A DNA stretch of 64,000 bases, taken from a candidate division KSB1 bacterium. Its GTDB lineage: Bacteria; Electryoneota; RPQS01. Shown one piece after another: positions 34,636-44,911 of the stretch. Each line of letters opens with the position of its first letter. Within the stretch, counting starts at the first letter, position 1. Position numbers and translations under genes: made by a program. The notes under the pieces were generated by a model that searched no databases, was not told where the DNA came from, and saw nothing but the letters and a program-made list of their open reading frames with translations. The stretch covers positions 167,812 to 231,811 of the forward strand of contig JACRMR010000020.1 of NCBI GenBank assembly GCA_016214895.1, written 5' to 3'.

Positions 34636-35187
34636 TCAGCGTAGATCGGCTCTGGGCGCTGCGCGCTCCTCGTCGGGAGTGGTATAGAACTTTTCCGGCT
34701 GGAAGGCGAACCAGCGCGCGATCAGATTCGACGGAAAGGTCTCGGTGCGATTATTCAGATCCATGACCGTCTGGTTGTAATTGCTGCGCATGTTGGCGAT
34801 CATGTTTTCGGTATTGGCCAGTTCCTCCTGCAAGCGGGAGACATTCTGATTTGCCTTGAGATCCGGATAGCTCTCGGCCACGGCAAATAGTGAGCGGAGC
34901 GCGCCGCTCAACTGGTTCTCGGCCATTGCTTTCTCCGGAATTCCCTGAGTGGACATCGCTTTGCCGCGAGCCTCCACGACCTTGCTCAGCGTCTCCTGCT
35001 CGTAACCCATATAGTCCTTGACGACCTCCACCAGATTGGGAATGAGGTCGTAGCGGCGTTTGAGCTGAACCTCAATCTGCGCCCAGAGCGTTCGTACCTG
35101 ATTGCGCAGCTTGACCAGTCCGTTGTAGATTCCGACGCCCCACAGGAGCAGGGCAACGATGATACCGAGATAGATGAGCAGAATCAT
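34636..35187 (-). CDS. lemA: LemA family membrane protein
   Basis: 183 residues. One N-terminal membrane helix (ILLIYLGIIVALLLWGVGIY) followed by a long cytoplasmic helical domain with the family signatures LVKLRNQVRTLWAQIEVQLKRR in pieces, DLIPNLVEVVKDY, and NTENMIANMRSNYNQTVMDLN. Function of LemA is not settled. The frame continues to 35328 but the ATG at 35187 begins the conserved helix. Sixteen bases after purK, likely one operon. Confidence 0.95.
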   Translation of the reverse strand: MILLIYLGIIVALLLWGVGIYNGLVKLRNQVRTLWAQIEVQLKRRYDLIPNLVEVVKDYMGYEQETLSKVVEARGKAMSTQGIPEKAMAENQLSGALRSLFAVAESYPDLKANQNVSRLQEELANTENMIANMRSNYNQTVMDLNNRTETFPSNLIARWFAFQPEKFYTTPDEERAAPRADLR

Positions 35188-35203
35188 GGTGAAGATAGTG
35201 AGC

Positions 35204-36307
35204 CTATTCGCCGTGGTTGAAGACGCGTTGCAGCGCGGGCTCATGCAGCAGCGTGTGCAGCAGAAACCCGTCTTCCGCGCAGATCGTAACATGACCGATT
35301 TTGCGGTTGGGCCGCGAAGACTTGCCATAGAGGTGCAGATGCACGTCCGGCAATTTCAGAATATCGGAAGTCTCGGGCGGCGAACCGATGATATTGAGCA
35401 TGGCCGCAGCTCCGCGCAGCCGGCAGGAACCGAGCGGCCAACCGAGGATCGCGCGCAGATGATTTTCGAACTGACTGGTCTCCGCGCCTTCGATCGTCCA
35501 GTGCCCTGAATTGTGTACGCGCGGCGCGACCTCATTGGCATAGAGCCGGCCATCCCACTCGAACAACTCGAGACAGATCACGCCGACGTAGTCAAGTGCG
35601 CGCATCACCAGCGTTGCGTAGTGCGCCGCTCGCCTCGCAACCTCAGCCGGGGTATCGGGCGCGGGTGCGATGGTTCGACGCAGTATTCCGTCACGGTGCA
35701 AGTTCTCCACCGGCGGATACGCGTCAGCTTCGCCGGAGCGAGAGCGCACCGCGAGGATCGAGAGTTCCCGCTGAAACGGGATGAACTGCTCGACCAGGCA
35801 GGGCGCGGATTCGAGGAGTCGGGCAGCGGTTGTGTGATCTTCAGCGGACCGCACGATGACCTGTCCCTTGCCGTCATAGCCGAGCCGGCGGGTCTTCACC
35901 ACTGCCGGATAGCCGACCGTTTCACAGGCGGCGGGCAGTTGTTCAGGAGTCTCGATCGCAACATACTTTGGAGTGGGAATCTCCAAACTCTCGAAGAGCT
36001 GCTTCTCTTGCAGGCGATCCTGCGCGACGGTCAGCGCATTGGTCGCCGGGTACACCGGCCGGTGCGCGGCGACGAGCTTCGCGGCGGCATCGGGAACGTT
36101 TTCAAACTCATACGTGACAACTTCAAGCCCGCGGCCGAATTCCGCTAACGCCGATTCGTCCGAGTACGCCGCGCAGACGAACTCACCAACGGCCTGCGCG
36201 GGTGAGTCGGCTATCGGATCGAAGAATCGGAATTGCAGACCCAGCGGCAGTCCCGCCAGACCAATCATTCTTCCCAGTTGGCCGCCGCCCAGCACGCCAA
36301 GCTTCAT
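35204..36307 (-). CDS. purK: N5-carboxyaminoimidazole ribonucleotide synthase
   Basis: 367 residues; ATP-grasp enzyme that forms N5-CAIR from AIR and bicarbonate. Begins with [24 protein letters not shown]-grasp region shows [17 protein letters not shown] and [18 protein letters not shown]; the end holds [28 protein letters not shown] in pieces. Overlaps purE by 4 bases (ATGA). Confidence 0.97.
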   Translation of the reverse strand: MKLGVLGGGQLGRMIGLAGLPLGLQFRFFDPIADSPAQAVGEFVCAAYSDESALAEFGRGLEVVTYEFENVPDAAAKLVAAHRPVYPATNALTVAQDRLQEKQLFESLEIPTPKYVAIETPEQLPAACETVGYPAVVKTRRLGYDGKGQVIVRSAEDHTTAARLLESAPCLVEQFIPFQRELSILAVRSRSGEADAYPPVENLHRDGILRRTIAPAPDTPAEVARRAAHYATLVMRALDYVGVICLELFEWDGRLYANEVAPRVHNSGHWTIEGAETSQFENHLRAILGWPLGSCRLRGAAAMLNIIGSPPETSDILKLPDVHLHLYGKSSRPNRKIGHVTICAEDGFLLHTLLHEPALQRVFNHGE

Positions 36308-36798
36308 GCGCCGGTCCGCGGATCAGGATTGTCCAGCACATTCTGAGTCTGGCGCGCGCGAAACTGATCGAGCGCGACGGCGATCTCGGGGTGGTCCGCG
36401 GCTAAGATGCTCGCCGCGAACAGGGCGGCATTGATCGCTCCCGCTCTGCCGATCGCAAAGGTAGCGACGGGAATCCCCGCCGGCATTTGGACAATCGAGA
36501 GTAGTGAATCCACACCTTTCAGCGTCTTGGACTCCACCGGAACACCGAGCACCGGCAGGCGGGTCTTAGCGGCAGCCATACCCGGCAGATGCGCCGCGCC
36601 CCCGGCTCCGGCGATGATGACGCGCAGGCCACGCTCGCACGCCGCGCCGGCGAACGAGAACAGCAGGTCAGGAGTCCGGTGAGCCGAGATCACTTTGACC
36701 TCGTGCGGGATACGCAGCTCTTCCAGTGTTGCGGCGGTGTGCGACATGGTTTCCCAGTCGGAGCGGGAACCCATGATGATCGCGACAAGTGGGGACAT
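36304..36798 (-). CDS. purE: N5-carboxyaminoimidazole ribonucleotide mutase
   Basis: 164 residues. [48 protein letters not shown] and [26 protein letters not shown] are all diagnostic of class I PurE. First gene of the purE-purK-lemA unit. Confidence 0.97.
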   Translation of the reverse strand: MSPLVAIIMGSRSDWETMSHTAATLEELRIPHEVKVISAHRTPDLLFSFAGAACERGLRVIIAGAGGAAHLPGMAAAKTRLPVLGVPVESKTLKGVDSLLSIVQMPAGIPVATFAIGRAGAINAALFAASILAADHPEIAVALDQFRARQTQNVLDNPDPRTGA

Positions 36799-37102
36799 GG
36801 ATGAGTCGGAAGTTTCGGGGAATGTACAGGGCCAACACCTAATGTAAGGTCGATTTGGGCAGAAGTCAACTCCGGGCTGTCATTGCCCCAGCCGAGTTGC
36901 TCATCAAAATGTCATGCAAATTATGGTCTCGCTTCACAATGTCGCGTCTTAGTTGACGGGCCACTTGTCCCGGAATTGCGGCGGCAACCCGTCGCCGCTG
37001 TGGCGTAGGTTCATTGCAATTCTGACGAAATCCGTGTAGATTTTAGCGTGGAGGCATGGCCACCGTTCAACATGACTAAGGGAATATTAAACAATATCTT
37101 GG
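36799..37102. other. Divergent promoter region between purE and the SpoIIE-type gene
   Basis: About 300 bases with no coding signal. On the plus strand TTGCAA (37014-37019), 17 bases, TAGATT (37037-37042) is a plausible promoter for the gene at 37103. No riboswitch or other structured leader for purE could be recognised. Confidence 0.5.
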
Positions 37103-39691
37103 ATGAATAGGGCGAACATAAAGTCAGCACTCGACAACTTAGTCCGGATGGCCATCGCGGTCCTCGGGCTTGGTTTGTTTGTATTCGTGTTCATCTTTTA
37201 CGCACGCGAGGCGACGAAAGTTCAGAGCTGGCGGCGGTCAGGGACAACACTTTCCGAGGTCCGCAACGGGAACGGACCCCGGCCGGTCTTTGCGGTGGTG
37301 GATTCCACGGATTTCGCGGCTGCCCCATACCCGTCTTGGGGCGACACGGTCGTGACGATCGGGGACTCGGTCGCGACACCCGATCGCTGGGCGCGTTACT
37401 TTGGATCTCCGGGCCGGGCGGGCGAGCGCACGGAGATTTCCTGGCGCACGGCTCGCGGCGACACGCTGCGGAATGTGGTGATCGAGCAGTTGCCGCAGAC
37501 GCACCAGTTGCGCGACATGATCATCCTTCAGGTCTTGCGCTTTCTGGTATCGTTCTTGTTTGTCGGGGTCGGACTCTGGGCGTTCTTTGCGCGGCCGCAG
37601 GCCGCTGACGTGCGGGTGTTCACGTTGTTTTGCCTGTCGATGGCCGCGTTCATGATCGCGGGCGTGAACGCGCTCGGGAAGGCGTTCGCGGCGTTCGATA
37701 TCATCTACCTGAATACGATTATCGCGGTGCTCTCAACGCTCGGCTCGCTGTTCGCACCGTTCTGGCTGCACCTCAATCTGGTGTTTCCCCGGCCGCTTAA
37801 GTTCATCGAACGGCGACCCTGGCTGACCTATGTGATCTGCTATTCGATCAGTGCCGCGATCCTGATTTGGAACGGTCTCTTCGTTGACGGACAACAGGGT
37901 CGCACGGTCATCAATGTGTTCTTTGGGGCGCTCGCGGTGGAGATCGCGGTCGGCTTCCTGATTCTTGTCTATCGCAAAAAACGCGCGACGGATATCTTGG
38001 AACGGCGACAGGCGAACCTGGTTTCCTGGGGAGCGGGTGTCAGTCTGGGGCTGTTGCTGGTGCTGGTGTTGGCGGTGAATCTGTTCTCGGTGTGGTTTCA
38101 ACGGCATCCGCAGTTGACGATTCTCGCGATCAACTTCGCCTTTCTCGGAATGCTGTCTGCGCCGCTTTCGTTTGCCTACGCCTTCGGACGCTGGCGGCTG
38201 CTGGATGTTGAGGCGCGGATTCGTCGCGGCACCCGCTACCTCTTGATAACGGGACTGGCGTTTGTCGTGCTCAGCCTGTTGGCGATGGGCTTGGGCTACT
38301 TGGTGGGAACGAATTTCACACCCCGCAATCAGATCGTTGTGGTGGCGGTCGCGATCGCGTTGACAGCCCCGTTACAAAGGCGCCTGCGGAACCGGATTGA
38401 GCGGCGGGTGTACCCGGAGCGAGAGCGCCTCCGCCAGCTGATCCGTGATTTCTTGCAGCGGGCGCTCCTGCTGTCGGACAAGGAGTCGTTTTGGACGCAG
38501 CTCGAAGAGCGGTTGCGCGCGGGTCTCTTGGTCGAGACGGTGTACCCGGTGGTACTTTCCGGCGAGGATGGCCGGTTCATCGGCTTTCGCGGCGCGCTGA
38601 CGCCGTTCTGTCTTGGGACTGATTTTGTGTTGGCGTTGGAGCGCGAGTCCCGGCCGGTTTTGATTGACGAGGTGATCGCCAGCTCGCGCGTGCGGATGCG
38701 CGCGGATGAATCCTCGTGGTTGACCCAGCACGGCGTGGCACTCGTGCTGCCGTTGGTGGCCCAACAACGCTTGGTCGGTTTTCTCGGACTGGGCCGCAAA
38801 CTCGAGCGCGAGGACTTCTCGGCGGAAGAGCTGCGCATTCTGGATTCGCTGGCTCCGCAGATTGCGTTGGCCAGTGAGAACATGCGGCTCATCGAGGAGA
38901 ACGTTGAGAAGCAGCGGCTGGAAGAGCAGATGAAGATTGCCCGGCAGATTCAACAGGGTCTGCTCCCGCATGATCTGCCGGACACGCCGGGGCTTGAAAT
39001 CGCGACCTGCTCGCACTTTTCTCTGGACGTCGCGGGCGACTATTTTGACGTCATTCCGCTGGCGAACGGCGAAACGGTGCTCTCGGTGGGGGATGTTTCC
39101 GGAAAGGGCGCCGGGGCGGCACTGTTGATGGCGAACTTGCAAGCCTCGCTGCGCACGGCGATCGACATCGGGGTCCCGCTGACGAAGACGGTGTCCCGCG
39201 TCAATGAGCTGATTCTGCGGAACACACCGCCGGAACAGTATATCACTTTCTTTGTCGGCATCTATGAACCCCGCGGTCAGGTCTTCACGTATGTGAACGC
39301 CGGACACAACGCTCCGATCCTGATTCGCGCGTCAGGGGAAACGCATGCCTTGGACACCGGTGGGCTGATTCTGGGCTGCGTCGAGGGTGTCGTGTACGAA
39401 CAGGAATCCGTCAGGCTGGAAGATGGTGACGTGATCGTGCTGTACACGGACGGCGTCAGTGAGGCCATGAATCCGGACGAAGAGGAGTTTGGCGAGCAGC
39501 GTATTCTTGACCACGTCGTGCAAAACCGGCATCGCGGTCCGCGCGAACTTGTGCGCGGACTGGAGTCGGATGTGGTTCGGTTCCACGGTCAGGATCAGTT
39601 TGACGACGACTTCACGTTGATGATCGTACGCGGAATGAAGGGTACGGCCCGATTGGCCGGGAGGAGCGTGGATGGAACAGACCAGGCGTGA
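37103..39691 (+). CDS. Membrane-bound SpoIIE/RsbU-type PP2C phosphatase with GAF domain
   Basis: 862 residues. Helix 1 (13-34) is followed by an extracytoplasmic PDZ-like segment (about 50-130), then seven or so helices (140-430), a GAF domain (about 445-600), a short coiled coil (EENVEKQRLEEQMKIARQI) and a PP2C domain (620-850). The PP2C metal Asp residues appear in LDVAGDYFDVI, VGDVSGKGAGAALLM and QFDDDFTLMIV. Such proteins dephosphorylate anti-sigma-factor antagonists in partner-switching stress systems; no STAS or anti-sigma gene is nearby. Its end overlaps the Rieske gene by 20 bases. Confidence 0.93.
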   Translation: MNRANIKSALDNLVRMAIAVLGLGLFVFVFIFYAREATKVQSWRRSGTTLSEVRNGNGPRPVFAVVDSTDFAAAPYPSWGDTVVTIGDSVATPDRWARYFGSPGRAGERTEISWRTARGDTLRNVVIEQLPQTHQLRDMIILQVLRFLVSFLFVGVGLWAFFARPQAADVRVFTLFCLSMAAFMIAGVNALGKAFAAFDIIYLNTIIAVLSTLGSLFAPFWLHLNLVFPRPLKFIERRPWLTYVICYSISAAILIWNGLFVDGQQGRTVINVFFGALAVEIAVGFLILVYRKKRATDILERRQANLVSWGAGVSLGLLLVLVLAVNLFSVWFQRHPQLTILAINFAFLGMLSAPLSFAYAFGRWRLLDVEARIRRGTRYLLITGLAFVVLSLLAMGLGYLVGTNFTPRNQIVVVAVAIALTAPLQRRLRNRIERRVYPERERLRQLIRDFLQRALLLSDKESFWTQLEERLRAGLLVETVYPVVLSGEDGRFIGFRGALTPFCLGTDFVLALERESRPVLIDEVIASSRVRMRADESSWLTQHGVALVLPLVAQQRLVGFLGLGRKLEREDFSAEELRILDSLAPQIALASENMRLIEENVEKQRLEEQMKIARQIQQGLLPHDLPDTPGLEIATCSHFSLDVAGDYFDVIPLANGETVLSVGDVSGKGAGAALLMANLQASLRTAIDIGVPLTKTVSRVNELILRNTPPEQYITFFVGIYEPRGQVFTYVNAGHNAPILIRASGETHALDTGGLILGCVEGVVYEQESVRLEDGDVIVLYTDGVSEAMNPDEEEFGEQRILDHVVQNRHRGPRELVRGLESDVVRFHGQDQFDDDFTLMIVRGMKGTARLAGRSVDGTDQA

Positions 39692-40124
39692 GTTCTTGCG
39701 CACGTGCGCGATCGCCGGCGCGGCGGGGCTATTGGCCGCCGGCGGGATCGGTTGCAAACAGGACGACGGGGACGATGACGCCGGAAGCGGCTGTCCGTTC
39801 ACGATCGACGAGAACAACAACGTTCGGCTTGACCTTAATGACTGCGGCGAGTTGCTCGCGGATAACACCGCGATTCGACTTGACAACACGCCGCTGGGCC
39901 GACCCTTGCTCGTTACCCACACCAGTGGCGAGAGCTATTTCGCGCTGGATAGCCGCTGCACTCACCAGGGGTGCACCGTCGCCGCATCCACTCCGACTCT
40001 GAACTGCCCGTGTCACGGCTCGAAATTCAATCTCACCGGAACCGTCAATCAAGGACCGGCAGCATCCCCGCTGCGCGAGATACCGCTGACCAAACAGGGA
40101 TCGGTACTGATCATCGAGCTGTAA
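39672..40124 (+). CDS. TAT-exported Rieske 2Fe-2S protein
   Basis: 150 residues. Twin-arginine leader TRREFLRTCAIAGAAG, then the Rieske cluster boxes CTHQGC and CPCHGSKF, with ASPLREIPLTKQG before the final strand. Likely a periplasmic small electron carrier. A Cys after the leader (GGIGCKQDD) could be a lipobox, so it may be membrane-tethered. No cytochrome b partner is adjacent. Confidence 0.93.
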   Translation: MEQTRREFLRTCAIAGAAGLLAAGGIGCKQDDGDDDAGSGCPFTIDENNNVRLDLNDCGELLADNTAIRLDNTPLGRPLLVTHTSGESYFALDSRCTHQGCTVAASTPTLNCPCHGSKFNLTGTVNQGPAASPLREIPLTKQGSVLIIEL

Positions 40125-40146
40125 CGGGCGTTATGCCCAAATGCGC

Positions 40147-40173
40147 AAGGGGTGCCCAATCGCACCCCTTTTT
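40147..40173 (+). terminator. Rho-independent terminator after the Rieske gene
   Basis: AAGGGGTGC (40147-40155), 6-base loop, GCACCCCTT (40162-40170), then TTT. Confidence 0.88.
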
Positions 40174-40263
40174 CATTGGACGGCGCGTGCGAGGGACCTC
40201 TCGCTGGGCAACGACCCACGGCAGTTAATCTTGTCAGTGCTGTGAAAACAATGCATGGTCGCA

Positions 40264-40292
40264 TTGACTTCGCTTGTCATTTTGGTTATCTT
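40264..40292 (+). promoter_or_regulatory. Putative promoter of the secreted protease gene
   Basis: TTGACT (40264-40269), 17 bases, TATCTT (40287-40292), about 100 bases upstream of the ATG. Confidence 0.5.
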
Positions 40293-40390
40293 TGTGGGAA
40301 CAATCTCGTTCGCCGCTCAGCCATCCGAGTCCTTCAACTGGCGGGCGAGAATTGCTGACCCAGTGTCTTCATGATTATTGAGGAGTGACA

Positions 40391-43300
40391 ATGTACATTT
40401 CGCGTGATTTCATGCAAAAGAGTGCTCGCAATCGAATGATATCGCAAGTCGTCTGCATTAGTGCAGCAATCTTGATGGTATTGACCGCCGCGCACGCGCA
40501 GGTTAGTGCGGGTGGTTCGCCGCTTTCGTTTCAGCAAGGCCTGACTGACGTCATACCTACGGTTAGCATGGCCGGCGTGGACGTCAACGCCTACCTCGCG
40601 GAGGACGCGTTGGCGGACAAGGACGAGCCGTATCGGTTTGGTGCCAGTCTCGACGTGCACCTGACGCTGGACAACTCCGGGAAGTGGACCGCGCTCCCCG
40701 ACGGCAGCCGTCTCTGGCGGCTTCGCCTTGCCTCACCGGGTGCGTATTCGATCAGCGTGCTCTATGACCGCTGGTTCATTCCCGAAGGCTGCGACCTGTT
40801 TATCTACAACGATGAGCGCGACCGGGTGATCGGCGCGTTCACGTCATTCAACAACTGGATTGACGGAACGAACATCACGGCGCCGGTCGCCGGCGATGCG
40901 GTCACACTGGAATACCATGAATCGGCGGAGCAATTCGGACAGGGCGTGCTGTCGATTTCCAATGTTGTGCACGCCTATCGCAATCTGTTCGGTCGGCCGG
41001 CGGACCACGCGATCGATGCCTTTGGCTCCTCCGGTTCGTGCAACAACAACGTGAATTGTCCCGAAGGCGCGACCTGGCAGACCAACAAGCGTGGCGTGAC
41101 CATGATCCTGACGTCCGGCGGCTCGCGCATCTGCACGGGTTCGCTGATCAACAATACGGCACAGGATCAGACCCCGTACTTCCTGACGGCCAATCACTGC
41201 CTCGGCGGCAATAACACCTGGCAGTTCATGTTCAACTATGAATCGCCGGGCTGCCCGAATGTCGACGGTCCGACGAACCAAACGGTCTCGAATTCGACGC
41301 TGCGCGCGAACTGGTCCGGCTCGGATTTCGCCTTGCTGCAATTGTCATCCACGCCGCCCGCGGGTTACAGTCCGTACTATAACGGCTGGAATCGTGTCGA
41401 TGCGGCGGCGACGAATTCCGTTTGCATTCATCATCCGAGCGGGGACATCAAGAAGATCTCCTTCGACAATAATGCTCCCACCAGCGATACGTGGTCTGGC
41501 ACTCCGGCGAACTCGCACTGGCGCATTTTAGCGTGGGATGACGGCACGACCGAGCCCGGTTCGTCAGGGTCTCCGCTGTTCGATCAGAACCATCGCATCA
41601 CGGGCCAGCTTCACGGCGGCACCGCCTCCTGCTCCAACAACATCGACGATTACTTCGGCAAATTCGCCCTGTCCTGGGCGGGCAACGGCACCAATGCCAC
41701 GCGGCTGAGCAATTGGCTTGATCCCTCAAGCTCCGGCGTCAGCACGCTTGACGGGCTGGAAGGCTCGTCCGCCGCGTCGATTACCGTTACCGCGCCGAAC
41801 GGCGGTGAGACCTGGGTTGAGGGATCGACGGTCACGGTCACGTGGACTTCGGTGAATGTGACCGGCAACGTGAACATTGACCTGAATCGCAGCTACTCCG
41901 GCGGAACCTGGGAGTCGATCGCCGCGAACACGGCAAACGACGGGACGCAGACGTGGACCGTGACGCTGCCCGCGTCAGCGGCGCTCGCGCGGGTCCGCAT
42001 CACCAGCGTGTCGGCGCCGACGGTCAGTGATGTTTCCAACGCCAATTTTACCATCGCGGCGCGGTCGATCACCGTGTCGGTGCCCAACGGTGGTGAAACA
42101 TGGATCGACGGCGTGTCGCAGAACATTACGTGGACTTCGGTAGGGTTGACGGGCAACGTGAACATCGAGTTGAATCGTACCTACCCCAGCGTGACATGGG
42201 AGAGCCTTGCCGCCAACACGGCGAATGATGGGACTCAGGTCTGGACCGTTACCCTCCCCGCGAGCACGACCGCGCGCGTACGGATTTCCAGCATTGCCTA
42301 CCCCACGGTGGTGGACACGTCCAACGCGAATTTCACGATTGCCGCACGTGTGATTACCGTGACGGTTCCCAACGGCGGTGAATCCTGGGTCGAAGGAACC
42401 GCGCAGAATATCACCTGGACATCGGCCAATGTGACGGGTACGGTGAACATCGACTTGAATCGCAGTTACTCGGGCGGCGCATGGGAGCCGATCGTAGCGG
42501 GCACGACCAACGATGGAACGCACCCGTGGACGGTCTCACTTCCCGCGAGCTCGCTGGCGCGTGTGCGGGTAACCAGCGTCAGCTTTCCCGCCGTGTCGGA
42601 CGTGTCCAACGCCGATTTCACGATCGCGGCCCGGACCATCACCGTGACGTCGCCGAATGGCGGCGAAACGTGGGTTGACGGCTCAAGTCACAATCTGACG
42701 TGGACCTCCTCCAACGTTACGGGGAACGTGAATATCGAGTTGAATCGCAGCTATGCCGGCGGCGCGTGGGAACCGGTGGCCATGAATGTGGCAAATGACG
42801 GCAGCGAGCCGTGGACCGTAACGTCTCCCGTTTCCACGCTCTGCCGCATGCGCGTCACCAGCGTTTCATATCCGACGGCGACCGACGAGTCGAACGCCAA
42901 CTTCACGATTCAGGCGGGCAACACGCCGCCGGTCATCGCTCACGACCGGCTGGATGATCAACTCCCGGCCCCGTTCACGGCGACCGCAATCGTCACGGAT
43001 AACGCCGGTGGTTTTGTGACTCGACTTATCTACTGGCCCGCCTCCGGTGGACCGAGCGATTCCGCATTGTTCAGCTCGACCGGAAATCCGGATGAATACG
43101 CGACGTCGATGCCGACGCTTGCGGAAGGCGGCTTCCGCTATTTCATTCGTTCAACCGACATCGCGGCATTGCAGTCGCTGACGGACACCCTGGAGTTTGA
43201 GGTGCGTTCGACCTGCGGCAGCGAATTGGGCTACGATGATGGCGTTGCCGAGGCCAGTCACTATTCGACGAACGTCGGCTATCGCTGGGCCGTCAAGTTC

Positions 43301-43960
43301 ACGCCGGGTGCGACCTTCGCGTTGTGCTTTGCGCGGGTAGGAATCTCGGCGGTGAATCCGGATTCAACCCATTCGCCGATCGAGGTTTCTGTGTATCTCG
43401 CCGACGGACTCGGCGGCTTGCCGGGGACGCTGCTATCGAGTAAGCTCGTAGGCAGTGTCGGTAATCAGATTGGTGGCTTGCCGGCGGATCCGGCCAGCTA
43501 CGCCGATGTCGCGCTGCGCGACGTGCTCGGCGATCCGTTGGGCGTCGCGAGTGATTTCTACATCGCGGTTTCAAACCCGGAATCCGGCAAGTACGAGGCT
43601 TTCTTGCATGATACGTCGGGCGTCGCCGCCGGGCACTCCTTCGTTTATGATCCGTGCGATTCGCTCTGGATCGACGAAACGGCGGTGCATGTGTCGGCTC
43701 GCCGCGGCAATCGCATGATTCGCGCGGTTGGCTATTCGCTGGTCCCGCCGGTTGTGGTCGTCTCGCGATCCGGCAATGACATTCGTCTGGATTGGTCCGC
43801 CACCGGCGCGGCTCAATATCACATCTACTCCGACACGATAGCAGATGGCGCCTTCGCCACATTTGAAGGCAGCAGCGCGACGAACTCGTTTATTGACATC
43901 GGCGTACTGCCGATCGATGCCCGCCGTTTCTACCGCGTGGTCTCGTCAACAACTCCCTGA
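40391..43960 (+). CDS. Secreted trypsin-like serine protease with four Kre9/KNH-like repeats
   Basis: 1189 residues. Signal peptide (about 1-37), a beta propeptide-like region to about 215, then a chymotrypsin-fold protease with His269 (LTANHCLGG), Asp312 (SDFALLQL) and Ser392 (PGSSGSPLF), closest in style to lysyl endopeptidase-like S1 proteases. Four tandem repeats of about 95 residues, each opening with ITVxxPNGGExW and ending FTIAAR, follow (41777-42919). The C-terminal 340 residues hold an Ig-like part, a jelly-roll-like part (GYDDGVAEASHYS) and a final fn3 domain. No sorting domain is seen. GAGGAG precedes the start. Confidence 0.9.
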   Translation: MYISRDFMQKSARNRMISQVVCISAAILMVLTAAHAQVSAGGSPLSFQQGLTDVIPTVSMAGVDVNAYLAEDALADKDEPYRFGASLDVHLTLDNSGKWTALPDGSRLWRLRLASPGAYSISVLYDRWFIPEGCDLFIYNDERDRVIGAFTSFNNWIDGTNITAPVAGDAVTLEYHESAEQFGQGVLSISNVVHAYRNLFGRPADHAIDAFGSSGSCNNNVNCPEGATWQTNKRGVTMILTSGGSRICTGSLINNTAQDQTPYFLTANHCLGGNNTWQFMFNYESPGCPNVDGPTNQTVSNSTLRANWSGSDFALLQLSSTPPAGYSPYYNGWNRVDAAATNSVCIHHPSGDIKKISFDNNAPTSDTWSGTPANSHWRILAWDDGTTEPGSSGSPLFDQNHRITGQLHGGTASCSNNIDDYFGKFALSWAGNGTNATRLSNWLDPSSSGVSTLDGLEGSSAASITVTAPNGGETWVEGSTVTVTWTSVNVTGNVNIDLNRSYSGGTWESIAANTANDGTQTWTVTLPASAALARVRITSVSAPTVSDVSNANFTIAARSITVSVPNGGETWIDGVSQNITWTSVGLTGNVNIELNRTYPSVTWESLAANTANDGTQVWTVTLPASTTARVRISSIAYPTVVDTSNANFTIAARVITVTVPNGGESWVEGTAQNITWTSANVTGTVNIDLNRSYSGGAWEPIVAGTTNDGTHPWTVSLPASSLARVRVTSVSFPAVSDVSNADFTIAARTITVTSPNGGETWVDGSSHNLTWTSSNVTGNVNIELNRSYAGGAWEPVAMNVANDGSEPWTVTSPVSTLCRMRVTSVSYPTATDESNANFTIQAGNTPPVIAHDRLDDQLPAPFTATAIVTDNAGGFVTRLIYWPASGGPSDSALFSSTGNPDEYATSMPTLAEGGFRYFIRSTDIAALQSLTDTLEFEVRSTCGSELGYDDGVAEASHYSTNVGYRWAVKFTPGATFALCFARVGISAVNPDSTHSPIEVSVYLADGLGGLPGTLLSSKLVGSVGNQIGGLPADPASYADVALRDVLGDPLGVASDFYIAVSNPESGKYEAFLHDTSGVAAGHSFVYDPCDSLWIDETAVHVSARRGNRMIRAVGYSLVPPVVVVSRSGNDIRLDWSATGAAQYHIYSDTIADGAFATFEGSSATNSFIDIGVLPIDARRFYRVVSSTTP
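41777..42919 (+). repeat. Four tandem domain repeats inside the protease gene
   Basis: Units begin at 41777, 42065, 42350 and 42635, with lengths of 288, 285, 285 and about 285 bases. Each encodes a PNGGExW start, a TWTS strand, an NVNIxLNRSY segment and a closing NANFTI strand, as in Kre9/KNH-type Ser-Thr domains. DNA identity between units is clearly visible. Confidence 0.9.
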
Positions 43961-44004
43961 GTGATATTGGCAAGTGGTGGTCGCAGACCGCCTTTATAGA
44001 CGCG

Positions 44005-44030
44005 AAGCGGCGGCCGATTGGCCGCCGCTT
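44005..44030 (+). terminator. Terminator after the protease gene
   Basis: AAGCGGCGGCC (44005-44015), GATT loop, GGCCGCCGCTT (44020-44030), followed by TTAC. It lies between convergent genes. Confidence 0.85.
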
Positions 44031-44059
44031 TTACATGATCGACGATTCCTGGTGACCGA

Positions 44060-44866
44060 TCAGCGCGCGGCTTGCTCGCCCGCCAGATAGAATTCCGTGC
44101 GGCGCTCATGCATCAGGTCGTTATAAATGTTGATGTGCTTGTCATCCGCCTGCGCCGGATCAATCTCCGCGGTAATGACTCCGGAACTCGAGCGCGGGGC
44201 CGAGGCGAGGACATCCCCGCGCGCCCCGACGATTTGCGAGACCCCCGTGAAATGGACGACACGTCCGTCCCGGTCCTCGGTACCGATGCGATTGGCGGTC
44301 ATCGCAAAGACGTGGTTTTCCAGCGTGCGCGTGATCATAGCCTTCTGCGCGTAGGGCAGGACGAGATTGGACGGGTGTGCGATGATTTGCGCACCGAGCA
44401 GCGTAAGCGTCCGCGCGACTTCCGGGAATCGCCAGTCGAAACAGATCATCACGCCGATCCGCGCGTGGCCGATATCCTGTACGGAGAGCGGAATGTTGCC
44501 GCGATCAAAGCGCTCCGTCTCCTTGTCGAACAGATGCAATTTGCGATAACGGGAGATCACTCCTTTGGGGCTCATGAACATCGATGAGTTATAGAGTCCC
44601 TGTCCTTCGCGCTCGGGCAAGCCGATAATCGCATGACAATTGCGGTCATTGCAGAACCGCCGCAGCCACGTCGCGGTCTTGCCGTTGGGGACTTCCTCGG
44701 CCAGCTCGTCAACTTCCTGACGGCCTTGGAACTCATAACCGGTCAGGGCCAGTTCGGACATGACCCAGAGGTCGGCATGGGTACTGCCGACAATCTCCTC
44801 CAGTTGTTTCTGATTGCTTTCGACGTCGCCGAAGACGGGATGATTCTGAACAATGCCAATGATCAT
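44060..44866 (-). CDS. Carbon-nitrogen hydrolase (nitrilase superfamily)
   Basis: 268 residues. The Glu-Lys-Cys triad is readable in VMSELALTGY (Glu), YRKLHLFD (Lys) and VMICFDWRFPE (Cys). Members hydrolyse amides or nitriles in the cytosol; the closest types are beta-ureidopropionase or omega-amidase-like. Substrate cannot be decided from the neighbours, which are two sugar-phosphate-type transporters. Confidence 0.94.
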   Translation of the reverse strand: MIIGIVQNHPVFGDVESNQKQLEEIVGSTHADLWVMSELALTGYEFQGRQEVDELAEEVPNGKTATWLRRFCNDRNCHAIIGLPEREGQGLYNSSMFMSPKGVISRYRKLHLFDKETERFDRGNIPLSVQDIGHARIGVMICFDWRFPEVARTLTLLGAQIIAHPSNLVLPYAQKAMITRTLENHVFAMTANRIGTEDRDGRVVHFTGVSQIVGARGDVLASAPRSSSGVITAEIDPAQADDKHINIYNDLMHERRTEFYLAGEQAAR

Positions 44867-44911
44867 GGAGTCGGAATGGTGTGAGAGTGCAGAGGGGGCG
44901 AAATTGTGAAA

